From Methanosarcinaceae archaeon (GTDB lineage Archaea > Halobacteriota > Methanosarcinia > Methanosarcinales > Methanosarcinaceae), in NCBI GenBank assembly GCA_028690255.1, contig JAQVBP010000097.1, forward strand, positions 4,478 to 11,199: 6,722 bases of DNA. Reading direction: 5' to 3'. The notes below the pieces were generated by a model that was not told the DNA's origin, ran no database searches, and saw only the letters and a program-made list of their open reading frames with translations. A program made the translations under genes and the position numbers. This document shows, piece by piece, positions 1 to 6,565 of this stretch (position 1 is its first letter; the number at the start of each line of letters is the position of its first letter).

Positions 1-1074
1 GGAGCGGCCGTAGTGGTGGCTATCCTCCTTTTCTTTGCTCTTCTGGTTCTGCTCCCCCTTGCGGACGGAATCGTGCTTGGCCTGGTTTTCGCCTACATTG
101 CCAGGCCCATAAGCAAGAAATTCAAAAAAAAAAAGAGACTGGGAGCCCTTGTAGCAAGCCTCTGCATCTTCATCCCTATCATCTTCATTATCGGAGCGGG
201 AGTGATCCAGATACTGAACCAGGTCTCCTGGATCGTGGAACATCAGAGCGAGGTCATTGGCGGAGTTTTCGATTTTGTGCGTTCCCTGGAAATCCCCGCA
301 CAGTACCTTGAAGATATCAACACGCTGGTCTGGAACCTCTTTACGTCTCTCCTGCCGGCAATAGGCGGAATCGGGCTGATATCCTATGCCCAGAGCATAG
401 GGGTCTTCTTTATCAACTTCGTAATCGCAATATTGCTCTGTTTCTTCCTGCTGGCGGACGGGGACAAGCTCTACTGTGCCCTCCTTTCGGTCGTGCCTGA
501 GGAATACCAGAAGTATATTAACAGGTATGCGAGCCACCTTGACCTTATTCTCACCGGGGTCTTCATAGGCAATGCCTATGCCGCCCTGACCGTGAGCATC
601 ACGTCCGTTATAGTCTTCTATGCCTTCGGGTTTTCCCATGTGCTGGCCCTTGCAACCCTCATCTTCATAGCCTCGGTAATCCCGCTTTTTGCGGGCTACA
701 TGGTACTGGTTCCCCTTACGGTTATCCGCTACTTTGACCTGGGGGTTGAAAGTGCATTAATTTTCTTCCTGGTCTCATCCCTTGTAATCTATGGGCCTCC
801 CGAACTTTTCCTGAGACCCTACCTGACCAGCATAAAGTCCAGAATTCACCCGATGTTCCTTATGTTAGCCTTCATCGGGGGGGCTTTTGTGGGTGGAGTT
901 GCTGGTTTTTTTGCGGCCCCCATCCTGCTTGGAGCGCTTGTTGCGGCTTACAGGGTCTATCAGGAAAGCATTCATCCGGAATTGCTTGAAAAAGAGGACC
1001 CGGTACTTAAAAACCTTGAATTTCTGGAAAACCTGGACTGCATGAAGGATAAAGTCTGCGGCAAAACGGACTGA
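1..1074 (+). CDS. AI-2E family (UPF0118) membrane permease, 5' partial
   Basis: This is a polytopic inner-membrane protein of the AI-2E transporter family, whose members export or import small molecules or exchange ions; the substrate cannot be read from sequence, and AI-2 itself is unlikely to be the substrate in an archaeon. Counting from the GTG codon at base 13, hydrophobic segments lie at about residues 2-30, 43-67, 116-148, 181-206, 208-240, 247-262 and 279-315. The C-terminal family signature is clear: FLRPYLTS (266-273), then HPMF (279-282), a GG/GGVAGFFAAP glycine-rich segment (289-303) and RVY (314-316), followed by a charged tail of about 35 residues. The frame stays open to base 1 (GAAV precedes the GTG), and family members run about 340-370 residues, so only a short piece of the N-terminus is probably missing and the GTG at 13 is not a trusted start. 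The stop is TGA at 1072-1074. Family call is secure, function is not. Confidence 0.88.
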   Translation, partial: GAAVVVAILLFFALLVLLPLADGIVLGLVFAYIARPISKKFKKKKRLGALVASLCIFIPIIFIIGAGVIQILNQVSWIVEHQSEVIGGVFDFVRSLEIPAQYLEDINTLVWNLFTSLLPAIGGIGLISYAQSIGVFFINFVIAILLCFFLLADGDKLYCALLSVVPEEYQKYINRYASHLDLILTGVFIGNAYAALTVSITSVIVFYAFGFSHVLALATLIFIASVIPLFAGYMVLVPLTVIRYFDLGVESALIFFLVSSLVIYGPPELFLRPYLTSIKSRIHPMFLMLAFIGGAFVGGVAGFFAAPILLGALVAAYRVYQESIHPELLEKEDPVLKNLEFLENLDCMKDKVCGKTD

Positions 1075-1106
1075 ACAAAATTCGAAACGTTTGGCCAAAA
1101 GGGATT

Positions 1107-1116
1107 ATTTTATATT
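1107..1116 (+). promoter_or_regulatory. Probable TATA box for thrS
   Basis: The stretch TTTTATATTA resembles an archaeal TATA box and is preceded by a purine-rich AAAAGGGA that could act as the TFB-recognition element. Transcription would be expected to begin about 25 bases downstream, near 1135-1142, giving thrS a leader of roughly 130 bases. Start mapping is not visible from sequence; this is the best TATA-like match in the spacer. Confidence 0.5.
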
Positions 1117-1143
1117 ACTGTACGCTGTTAGGGCTGTCAGATA

Positions 1144-1151
1144 TTTTTTTT
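1144..1151 (+). terminator. T-tract, possible terminator of the permease gene
   Basis: A run of eight T lies about 70 bases after the permease stop codon. U-rich tracts alone can stop archaeal RNA polymerase, so this is a plausible end for the permease transcript. No strong hairpin precedes it. It also falls at or just after the predicted thrS start site, so it could instead act on early thrS transcription. Confidence 0.4.
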
Positions 1152-1161
1152 CATTCCCGGA

Positions 1162-1273
1162 CGCGGGCCGTTCTTCAGGCCCGTGGAAGACACTCATTCA
1201 AAAAGTTAATCAAGGTTAAACCTGGCTTTAAACGGAACGAGAGTCAGGCGCTTTAACGAACACAGGTGGTTCA
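1162..1273 (+). promoter_or_regulatory. Structured 5' leader of thrS
   Basis: The leader contains an 8-bp hairpin (1162-1169 with 1178-1185, one G-U pair, loop of 8), a near-palindrome AGGTT-A-AACCT (1213-1223), a weaker 6-bp stem (1221-1226 with 1243-1248) and an imperfect direct repeat, GCTTTAAACGGAAC at 1225-1238 and GCTTTAACGAAC at 1250-1261. The ribosome binding site AGGTG at 1264-1268 is 5 bases before the ATG and matches the archaeal anti-Shine-Dalgarno sequence, which fixes the start. No known archaeal riboswitch is recognised here. Confidence 0.4.
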
Positions 1274-3184
1274 ATGCAGTTATTACTCATTCATTCTGAT
1301 TATATTGAATACGAAACCAAAAAAGAAACTCCAGTTGCTGAAAAAATCGATGAGTCCCTGAAGGCCGGAAGGCTGGAGGATGCCCTTACTGCTTTCATGG
1401 CGGTCGAGAAGGCGGATGAGGCAAACCCCGGAGAAACCGTTGAAAAGGCGGTATCTGAGATAGAAAAGGTTGCGGGACAGGTTAAAACCGACCGCATAAT
1501 GCTCTACCCTTACGCTCACCTGAGTTCGGACCTCTCTTCTCCGAAAGTGGCAGTCAGGGTCCTCAAGGACATTGAAGCGGCCCTCTCGGAAAAATACGAA
1601 GTCAAAAGAGCACCTTTTGGCTGGTACAAGGCTTTCAGTATAAGATGCAAAGGCCACCCCCTTTCGGAACTCTCCAGGACGATCCGGCCTGAGGGCACGG
1701 CTCCTGCGGCCGGAAAGGTCGAGGCTTCCGCCGGGAAAAAGGAAGAAGTGGTCTCCGAGGCCCTGAAGGCCGAAGATACCGCAAAGTCCTACTGGCGCAT
1801 CCTGACCCCTGACGGGGAACTGCACGAGCTTGAGGACTTTGACCTGACTCCTTACCCGAAGCTCCAGGACTTTGTAAACTACGAAATCTCCAAGAGCAGG
1901 ACCGTTGAAAAAGCCCCTCCCCATGTGGAACTCATGCGCAGGCTCGAACTTGCGGACTATGAGCCGGGGTCCGATTCCGGGAACATGCGCTACTACCCCA
2001 AAGGGCGGCTTGTCAAGTCCCTGCTTGAAAATTACGTGCTTGACGTGACTTCCGGGTTCGGGGCCATGGAAGTGGAAACTCCCATCATGTACGACATGAA
2101 CCACCCGACCCTGAAAAAGTACCTGGACCGCTTCCCGGCCCGGCAGTATTCCATTGAGTCGGACAAACGGCAGATGTTCCTGCGCTTTGCGGCCTGTTTC
2201 GGGCAGTTCCTGATGAACCACGACATGACCATTTCCTACAGGAACCTACCCCTGAAAATGATAGAGATGACCCGCTACAGTTTCAGGAAGGAACAGCGGG
2301 GAGAACTCGTAGGGCTCAGGAGACTCAGGGCCTTTACCATGCCGGATATGCACTCCCTCTGTGAGGACATGGACCAGGCAACGAAGCAGTTCATGCAGCA
2401 GTATGTGCTCTGCATTTCCGTGCTGGAGAACATGGGAATCCACATTGAGGACTATGAGGTCGCCATCCGTTTCACAAAGGATTTCTATGAGTCCAACAGG
2501 GACCTGGTCACCTCCATGGTAAAGACCGTGGATAAGCCCGTACTTGTGGAGATGTGGGACACCCGTTTCTTCTACTTCGTACTCAAATTCGAGTTTAACT
2601 TCGTGGATGCCCTGGCCAAAGCAAGTGCGCTCTCCACGGTGCAGATCGATGTTGAAAATGCCGAACGTTATGATATTTCCTACATAAACGCCGAAGGAAA
2701 AGCCATGAGACCGACGGTACTCCACTGCTCTCCGAGCGGGGCAATCGAGCGCTGTATCTACGCTCTCCTGGAAAAGGCGGCCATGGATACCGAGGAAGGA
2801 AAAGTCCCGATGCTTCCCATATGGCTTTCCCCGACCCAGGTCAGGCTCATTACGGTTTCCGAAGCCCACCTGCCCTTTGCCGAAGAAATCGCAGGAAAAC
2901 TTTCCTGCAGGGTGGACATCGATGACCGCGACCTTTCCCTCGGAAAGAAGATCCGGGAAGCCGGGCGGGAATGGGTCCCTTACGTAGTGGTCATCGGGGA
3001 CAAAGAAGTCGAGGAAGGTACGATCAACGTGACGATAAGGGCCGAGTCCGAACAGAAAAATCCGAAAAAGGTCCAGATGTCTCCGGAAGAGCTCAATGAA
3101 AGGATCGGAGCCGAAACCAAAGGCAAGCCGTACAGGCCCCTTCCACTGGCAAAGTATATCTCTCTAAGGCCAAAGTTCCTCTAA
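1274..3184 (+). CDS. thrS: Threonyl-tRNA synthetase, archaeal type
   Basis: Class II aminoacyl-tRNA synthetase that charges tRNA-Thr with threonine using ATP, in the cytoplasm. At 636 residues it has the usual archaeal length. Residues 1-140 form the archaea-specific editing domain (related to D-aminoacyl-tRNA deacylase), which removes serine mischarged to tRNA-Thr; YPYAHLSSDLSSP (78-90) and FGWYKAF (115-121, with K119) are its hallmark segments. An acidic/alanine-rich linker spans about 141-170. The catalytic core runs about 215-515: motif 1 region GFGAMEVETPIM (261-272), motif 2 FRKE (337-340, Arg338) and motif 3 GAIER (489-493, Arg493). The likely zinc ligands that recognise threonine are Cys308, His360 and His484. 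The C-terminal 115 residues, about 520-636, are the anticodon-binding domain, with WVPYVVVIGDKE (567-578). The ATG start is supported by AGGTG 5 bases upstream and by the conserved MQLLLIHSDY beginning. All key residues are present, so it appears functional. Confidence 0.97.
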   Translation: MQLLLIHSDYIEYETKKETPVAEKIDESLKAGRLEDALTAFMAVEKADEANPGETVEKAVSEIEKVAGQVKTDRIMLYPYAHLSSDLSSPKVAVRVLKDIEAALSEKYEVKRAPFGWYKAFSIRCKGHPLSELSRTIRPEGTAPAAGKVEASAGKKEEVVSEALKAEDTAKSYWRILTPDGELHELEDFDLTPYPKLQDFVNYEISKSRTVEKAPPHVELMRRLELADYEPGSDSGNMRYYPKGRLVKSLLENYVLDVTSGFGAMEVETPIMYDMNHPTLKKYLDRFPARQYSIESDKRQMFLRFAACFGQFLMNHDMTISYRNLPLKMIEMTRYSFRKEQRGELVGLRRLRAFTMPDMHSLCEDMDQATKQFMQQYVLCISVLENMGIHIEDYEVAIRFTKDFYESNRDLVTSMVKTVDKPVLVEMWDTRFFYFVLKFEFNFVDALAKASALSTVQIDVENAERYDISYINAEGKAMRPTVLHCSPSGAIERCIYALLEKAAMDTEEGKVPMLPIWLSPTQVRLITVSEAHLPFAEEIAGKLSCRVDIDDRDLSLGKKIREAGREWVPYVVVIGDKEVEEGTINVTIRAESEQKNPKKVQMSPEELNERIGAETKGKPYRPLPLAKYISLRPKFL

Positions 3185-3193
3185 ACACCCGAG

Positions 3194-3214
3194 TTCCGCT
3201 TCGGGATCACAGTA
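3194..3214 (+). repeat. Dispersed repeat, module 1 copy behind thrS
   Basis: This 21-base segment, starting 10 bases after the thrS stop codon, matches 18 of 21 bases with 6194-6214 behind the helicase gene (differences at positions 7, 15 and 19 of the unit). Common core: TTCCGC-TCGGGAT-ACA. The adjacent module found in the second copy (6215-6262) is absent here; hairpins follow instead. Confidence 0.6.
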
Positions 3215-3299
3215 AATCGAAAATTTACTGGGAGTTGCAATAAAATCGCAACATCGGAAAAATCATTGATTTTTCTTTTAGTTGCACTGTAAATGCAAC
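3210..3299 (+). terminator. Hairpin series and terminator downstream of thrS
   Basis: Four perfect stem-loops follow each other: 3210-3217 with 3223-3230 (8 bp, loop CGAAA); 3234-3238 with 3248-3252 (5 bp); 3257-3264 with 3268-3275 (8 bp, loop ATT) running into a T-rich tail to 3279; and 3281-3286 with 3294-3299 (6 bp). The third one, GAAAAATC-ATT-GATTTTTC plus TTTT, is the likely transcription end of thrS. The second and fourth share arms (GTTGC and GCAAC) and could also pair with each other. Confidence 0.55.
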
Positions 3300-3306
3300 A
3301 ACACGG

Positions 3307-3342
3307 AGTCCGTTTCGCTCGCTGCGCGAGCTCAAGCGGACT
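3307..3342 (+). repeat. Long GC-rich inverted repeat
   Basis: AGTCCG (3307-3312) pairs with CGGACT (3337-3342), extended by three weaker pairs, and inside it GCTCGC (3317-3322) pairs perfectly with GCGAGC (3326-3331) around a TGC loop. The result is a strong hairpin of about 15 pairs with a small internal loop. Its 3' arm runs directly into the first GRACTATAAA word. Function unknown. Confidence 0.55.
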
Positions 3343-3393
3343 ATAAACCTTATTTCGGGGAAACGAACTATAAAACCGGAAGTGGACTATAAA
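3338..3393 (+). repeat. Three copies of GRACTATAAA
   Basis: GGACTATAAA occurs at 3338-3347 and 3384-3393 and GAACTATAAA at 3365-3374, spaced 27 and 19 bases apart. A fourth copy, GAACTATAAA, lies on the minus strand at 6698-6707. The CTATAAA core resembles a TATA box, so the cluster may be promoter-like, or a short repeat typical of these spacers. Confidence 0.5.
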
Positions 3394-3425
3394 ACGCCAG
3401 GTAAAATGGAAATGGCGTATCTCCG

Positions 3426-3472
3426 CCGTTTAAGGGAAATGGGCCGGCAAACCTTTTCCCTACGGTTTTTTT
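3426..3472 (+). terminator. Hairpin plus T7 terminator
   Basis: CCGT (3426-3429) pairs with ACGG (3462-3465) and AGGGAAA (3433-3439) pairs with TTTCCCT (3455-3461), with a three-base bulge TTA between the stems and a 15-base loop. Seven T (3466-3472) follow directly. It is the most classical terminator in the window, yet it lies about 280 bases past thrS and about 500 before the helicase, so the transcript it would end is not obvious. Confidence 0.6.
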
Positions 3473-3485
3473 GAATTCATCTACA

Positions 3486-3499
3486 CAATATATATATTG
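3486..3499. promoter_or_regulatory. Perfect 14-base palindrome
   Basis: CAATATATATATTG reads the same on both strands. It could be an operator for a dimeric regulator or a bidirectional TATA element. A related half, ATATTGT, recurs at 3509-3515. No gene starts close by on either strand, so the assignment is weak. Confidence 0.35.
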
Positions 3500-3674
3500 G
3501 CAAAATCCATATTGTTGAATATCCGCTTTCTTCTACCTGGAAGCATTATTGGATGAGACGTGTTTGTCAGAACATTATAAAGATCCTCGGGGATTAGAAT
3601 TTCCGGTGATACAAATTAAGTATTTTTTAAGTTTTTCTTATAAATCAGCATTATTTTCAATTTTCAAATATCCA

Positions 3675-3683
3675 TTTATATAA
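3675..3683 (+). promoter_or_regulatory. Probable TATA box for the helicase gene
   Basis: TTTATATAA is a near-consensus archaeal TATA box in a very AT-rich block. Transcription would start near 3705, giving a leader of about 260 bases that includes the tandem repeat and the structure before the ATG. Other weaker AT-rich candidates lie nearer the gene (for example around 3876 and 3892), so the promoter in use is uncertain. Confidence 0.4.
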
Positions 3684-3730
3684 TATTTATTGAAAAGTTC
3701 CTGATTACAGGATTTCCATTACAGGATTTC

Positions 3731-3835
3731 CATTTTTGTTTACAGAATTTTTGTTTACAGAATTTTTGTTTACAGAATTTTTGTTTACAGAATTTTTGTT
3801 TACAGGTTTTCTATTAATAGGTTTTTTGTTTACAA
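3731..3835 (+). repeat. 15-base tandem repeat, seven units
   Basis: Four identical copies of AATTTTTGTTTACAG fill 3746-3805. One copy with a single change precedes them (3731-3745) and two diverged units follow (3806-3820 and 3821-3835). Related words ending in TTACAG extend back to 3701, for seven TTACAG occurrences between 3705 and 3805. The array is AT-rich and lies outside any convincing ORF, so it is noncoding DNA, perhaps variable in copy number between strains. Confidence 0.9.
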
Positions 3836-3908
3836 AATTTCAAATTTAAAAATCTCTAACTTTAGAATTTTGAATTTAATATTTCATAATAACTATACTT
3901 TTCAAACC

Positions 3909-3959
3909 GCCCCCACAAATAGTTCCATAAGTGGGTATTGATTTTAAAAGATTTGGGGC
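3909..3959 (+). promoter_or_regulatory. Possible structure over the helicase ribosome-binding region
   Basis: GCCCC plus AAAT (3909-3913 and 3917-3920) can pair with ATTTGGGGC (3951-3959), nine pairs with a three-base bulge. An exclusive alternative pairs CCCAC (3912-3916) with GTGGG (3931-3935). The first fold hides GGGG at 3955-3958, the only Shine-Dalgarno-like bases before the ATG at 3969. This is a paper fold without comparative support. Confidence 0.3.
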
Positions 3960-3968
3960 AATATTCAA

Positions 3969-6155
3969 ATGACAATTTCAGGACAGGAAGCATTAATTAT
4001 AGAAACTACGGAATCTGTTGAGCTGGACCCCCTTAGGGAAGAAAAACAAAAAATCTTCGAGGACATCCTGAAGTATTTCGAGGTCCGGAGGGAAGGGTAC
4101 ATCAAGGTCCCGACCGGGTGGGGGAAGACCTTTCTTTCCAAGCATATTATGAGGGAGTACCAGAGGGAAGGAAAATTTGTCCTTTTTCTGGTCTCCATGA
4201 ACAACCCCCTCCTGAGCCAGACTTACTTTGACCGGAAAACAGGTGGACCTCTCTTTCCGAACAGCTCGATTCTTTCTTCGGAATATAAGGAAGACAGGGA
4301 AGAGTTAGTTGAAAAACTGAAAAACAGGCAGGGGGGTTTTGTGCTTTTTGCGTCCCTCCAGACCGTACTTGGCAAGAACAATACCGAAATAAAAGAGCTC
4401 ATCCTGGAACAGGCCGACCTTGTGGTCGTGGACGAGATCCACAACTTCATAAACAACAGGGGCAACGCCTTCCTGAACGAGTTTGGGGAAAAGACGAGGC
4501 TTCTCGGGATGACGGCCACGCCTTTCCAGGGAGTCGTGGGCAACGTCAAGTTCGTGGACGAAATATCAGGAGACATGAGGGAGGTCTACGAAAAGACCCT
4601 GCCCGAGTGTATTCTGGACGGGGAACTTGCGGACCTGAAATACACGATAACGGAAAGTGAACAGGATATTCTGGAGATCTTTGATTTTGAAAAAGGCCTC
4701 TCTGAACTCGACCGCACGGATCTTTTCCTGGACTGCAGCAGTGCGGCCAGGATAAAGCAGGTGGTCCGGAGGACCCAGCTTGCAAAGGACCTTTACGAGT
4801 CCGAAATCAAATCCGGAAGGTCGGGAACTCCTGCAAAGACGCTGGTCTTCTGTGCCCCGGTCCGAAAACAGGTCTACGGGGTGGGGGATGACAAAAAGAC
4901 TATCAACGCCTTTCATGCAAAACTTGCGGCCGCCCTTTTTAACGGGGATATCTCGGCAGAAGAGTTTGAAAAAGACCCTGACCCCTCTTTTCCCCTCCAT
5001 TTTGAAAACTATGCTGAGGACGGGAGCTTCAGGGAAGCGGCTTATATCACCTCCGAACTTCCAAAAGCCGAACAGCAGGCTCTGCTTGAGGCTTTCAGAG
5101 AGCTCGGAAAACCTCCTTTCGTGCTCTGCACGGTCGGGATGCTGATCGAAGGTTTCGACTTTCCGGCCCTTGAAAACCTGATCCTCCTCAGACCCACTCT
5201 GAGTATGCGGCTTTTTGAACAGCAGCTCGGAAGAGTTGTCAGGCTTTCTCTCGACTCCGGAAAGGAGCGGGGCCGGATCTTTGAGATTTCGGATAAGGTT
5301 GATTCTCTCTACAAAAAATTCGGGGACGGGGTCTTCGGGAGCCGTAAAATCGAGCAGATCCAGATGCTCCAGCCCGAAATCCGCCTGGAGGAGCTCTTTT
5401 CCGAAGGAGACGCAACAAGAGCGCTTAAGGCGGGTAAAATCAAAATAAGTAAACTTGAATTCGGGGGCCCCCGAAACAGGAAAGGGAAACCCAGGGAAAT
5501 CCCGGTAAGGCTCCCTCCAACGGCTCTCCGGGCCAGGTATTTTTCCGCTCTTTTATCCCTGACCGAGGAAAGGGACATAGGGCTTTTCGAGCGGGAAAAG
5601 CGGGAATTAATGCGCTCGGCTCTGCGTTTCAGGGTAAGGAGCTCAAAAGACGCCGAAGAAATGTTCGAACTTACCGGGCTTGCGAACAAACTCAAGCGGG
5701 AAGCTTATGAGGACCGCCGCCTGAAGGACAACTCAAGAAAGTACAAACCCAAGGTTTTCGGGGAAATCGAATGGCTCCTCAAATTGCGGGCCCTTAATTC
5801 CCTGAAGTATGAGTGCAAACACCTTTCTTTTCAGGAAAAGAACAGAATCCTGAAGACTCTTGGCTTTGACCCTGATTTCAGGCAGATAGACAGCTTCCGG
5901 GAAAAATGTCTGAAACGCGGCTCGGACCAGAAGACCCTTCCCGAACTCTTCAAAGTCCTCACCTTCGTAAGCCGGCTCTCCTCGGAAGATACCTACCAGT
6001 TCCTTGACAAAAAGAAAAAAGAACAGTGGAAACGGGAGTTCTTGCCTGCCGTTTACTGGGGTTCCTGTTTCATTGAAGACTCCCCGGAAATGAAAGAACT
6101 TTTCGAGTCTACGGAATGGGACAGGCAGGTCAAAAACCTCCTCAGGCAGAAGTAA
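3969..6155 (+). CDS. DEAD/DEAH-box superfamily 2 helicase (SSL2/ResIII-like)
   Basis: A 728-residue ATP-dependent nucleic-acid helicase or translocase of the superfamily 2 class related to XPB/SSL2 and type III restriction Res subunits. Motif I (Walker A) is PTGWGKT (48-54), a motif Ia region lies near 72-83, motif Ib-like FASLQT at 127-132, motif II DEIH (155-158), motif III TAT (182-184), motif IV LVFCAP (292-297), motif V EGFDFP (394-399) and motif VI QQLGRVVR (418-425) with likely arginine fingers R422 and R425. All ATPase residues are intact. The second RecA domain has an extended charged segment at about 300-375. Residues from about 500 to the end are rich in Lys, Arg and Glu, predicted mostly helical, and match no domain I recognise; no nuclease motif is evident. 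The ATG is the only one between the in-frame stop at 3945-3947 and the Walker A, so the start is firm despite a weak ribosome site. A role in repair, replication restart or defence is possible; no partner gene in the window decides it. Confidence 0.9.
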   Translation: MTISGQEALIIETTESVELDPLREEKQKIFEDILKYFEVRREGYIKVPTGWGKTFLSKHIMREYQREGKFVLFLVSMNNPLLSQTYFDRKTGGPLFPNSSILSSEYKEDREELVEKLKNRQGGFVLFASLQTVLGKNNTEIKELILEQADLVVVDEIHNFINNRGNAFLNEFGEKTRLLGMTATPFQGVVGNVKFVDEISGDMREVYEKTLPECILDGELADLKYTITESEQDILEIFDFEKGLSELDRTDLFLDCSSAARIKQVVRRTQLAKDLYESEIKSGRSGTPAKTLVFCAPVRKQVYGVGDDKKTINAFHAKLAAALFNGDISAEEFEKDPDPSFPLHFENYAEDGSFREAAYITSELPKAEQQALLEAFRELGKPPFVLCTVGMLIEGFDFPALENLILLRPTLSMRLFEQQLGRVVRLSLDSGKERGRIFEISDKVDSLYKKFGDGVFGSRKIEQIQMLQPEIRLEELFSEGDATRALKAGKIKISKLEFGGPRNRKGKPREIPVRLPPTALRARYFSALLSLTEERDIGLFEREKRELMRSALRFRVRSSKDAEEMFELTGLANKLKREAYEDRRLKDNSRKYKPKVFGEIEWLLKLRALNSLKYECKHLSFQEKNRILKTLGFDPDFRQIDSFREKCLKRGSDQKTLPELFKVLTFVSRLSSEDTYQFLDKKKKEQWKREFLPAVYWGSCFIEDSPEMKELFESTEWDRQVKNLLRQK

Positions 6156-6193
6156 AGCCCGCATTGCATTTACCCGCAATTACATTTTCCTAA

Positions 6194-6262
6194 TTCCGCG
6201 TCGGGATTACAATATTCGTCGGCCTGTGAGAGCGCAGGCCCTGAGAAATCACTTCACGGAAC
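6194..6262 (+). repeat. Dispersed repeat, copy with both modules
   Basis: Bases 6194-6214 (module 1) match 3194-3214 behind thrS at 18 of 21 bases. Bases 6215-6262 (module 2) match 6555-6601 at about 39 of 48 positions including one gap. Module 2 here contains a 6-bp hairpin, GGCCTG (6221-6226) with CAGGCC (6235-6240), that is not preserved in the other copy. The element begins 38 bases after the helicase stop codon. Confidence 0.7.
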
Positions 6263-6268
6263 GGCTTG

Positions 6269-6274
6269 TTTTTT
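6269..6274 (+). terminator. T-tract after the helicase gene
   Basis: Six T at 6269-6274, about 115 bases beyond the helicase stop and just after the repeat copy with its GGCCTG/CAGGCC hairpin, are a plausible U-tract terminator for the helicase transcript. The evidence is only compositional. Confidence 0.35.
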
Positions 6275-6320
6275 GCTTACTTCTGATAGAAGGAATAACC
6301 GTAATGCCGTCTTCCTCCCG

Positions 6321-6352
6321 TTTTTTTCACGCCCGCTTGCGGGCGGCCTTTT
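6321..6352. terminator. Possible bidirectional terminator
   Basis: A short GC-rich hairpin, GCCCGC (6331-6336) with GCGGGC (6339-6344), is flanked by T7 on the left (6321-6327) and CCTTTT on the right (6347-6352). An outer CACG/CGTG pair (6328-6331 with 6353-6356) could extend it. The right side could end plus-strand transcripts. On the minus strand the left T7 reads as A7, so the second direction is less well supported. Confidence 0.4.
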
Positions 6353-6546
6353 CGTGATAAGACCGGGAAATACGCATCAAAAAGATCAGAGCCGGCATTG
6401 AGATGCAGGATGGACAATAAACAGAGCCGGATATATCAAATGTATATTGAGAAGCCGGAACCCCTGAGCTGTCCTCTGATTTAATCCGGAAACCCGGTGC
6501 GGTTGAAGAAGTTAAGCTTCCTTTTTCTTCGTATTTAAGAAAAGGC

Positions 6547-6565
6547 CGGCCGCCTTCGTCGGCCG
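6547..6565. repeat. GC-rich inverted repeat at the edge of a repeat copy
   Basis: CGGCCG (6547-6552) pairs with CGGCCG (6560-6565) around a seven-base loop. It overlaps the left end of the module 2 copy at 6555-6601. Confidence 0.45.

Noticed and set aside
1283..2221. Long minus-strand open frame of 312 codons inside thrS
   Set aside because: It lies wholly antisense to a clearly functional synthetase, has no recognisable domain, and is expected from the GC-rich codon pattern of thrS.
2246..2869. Minus-strand open frame of 207 codons inside thrS
   Set aside because: It is antisense to the catalytic and anticodon-binding domains of ThrRS, and its sequence shows no family features.
3701..3835. 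CRISPR array
   Set aside because: The 15-base units are directly adjacent, with no unique spacers, and are too short and AT-rich for CRISPR repeats.
4566..5000. Minus-strand frames inside the helicase gene
   Set aside because: The overlapping plus-strand gene has an intact motif set; these frames are composition shadows.
3969..6155. Part of a restriction or defence operon
   Set aside because: The helicase fold is compatible, but no nuclease, methylase, phospholipase-D or other defence gene lies in the window, and both flanks are noncoding.
6303..6356. Short plus-strand frame ATG to TGA of 17 codons
   Set aside because: It covers the T7 tract and GC-rich hairpin of a probable terminator and has no supporting ribosome site.
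6420..6510. tRNA or C/D-box RNA
   Set aside because: No GGTTCRA arm, acceptor pairing or paired C and D boxes could be found on either strand.
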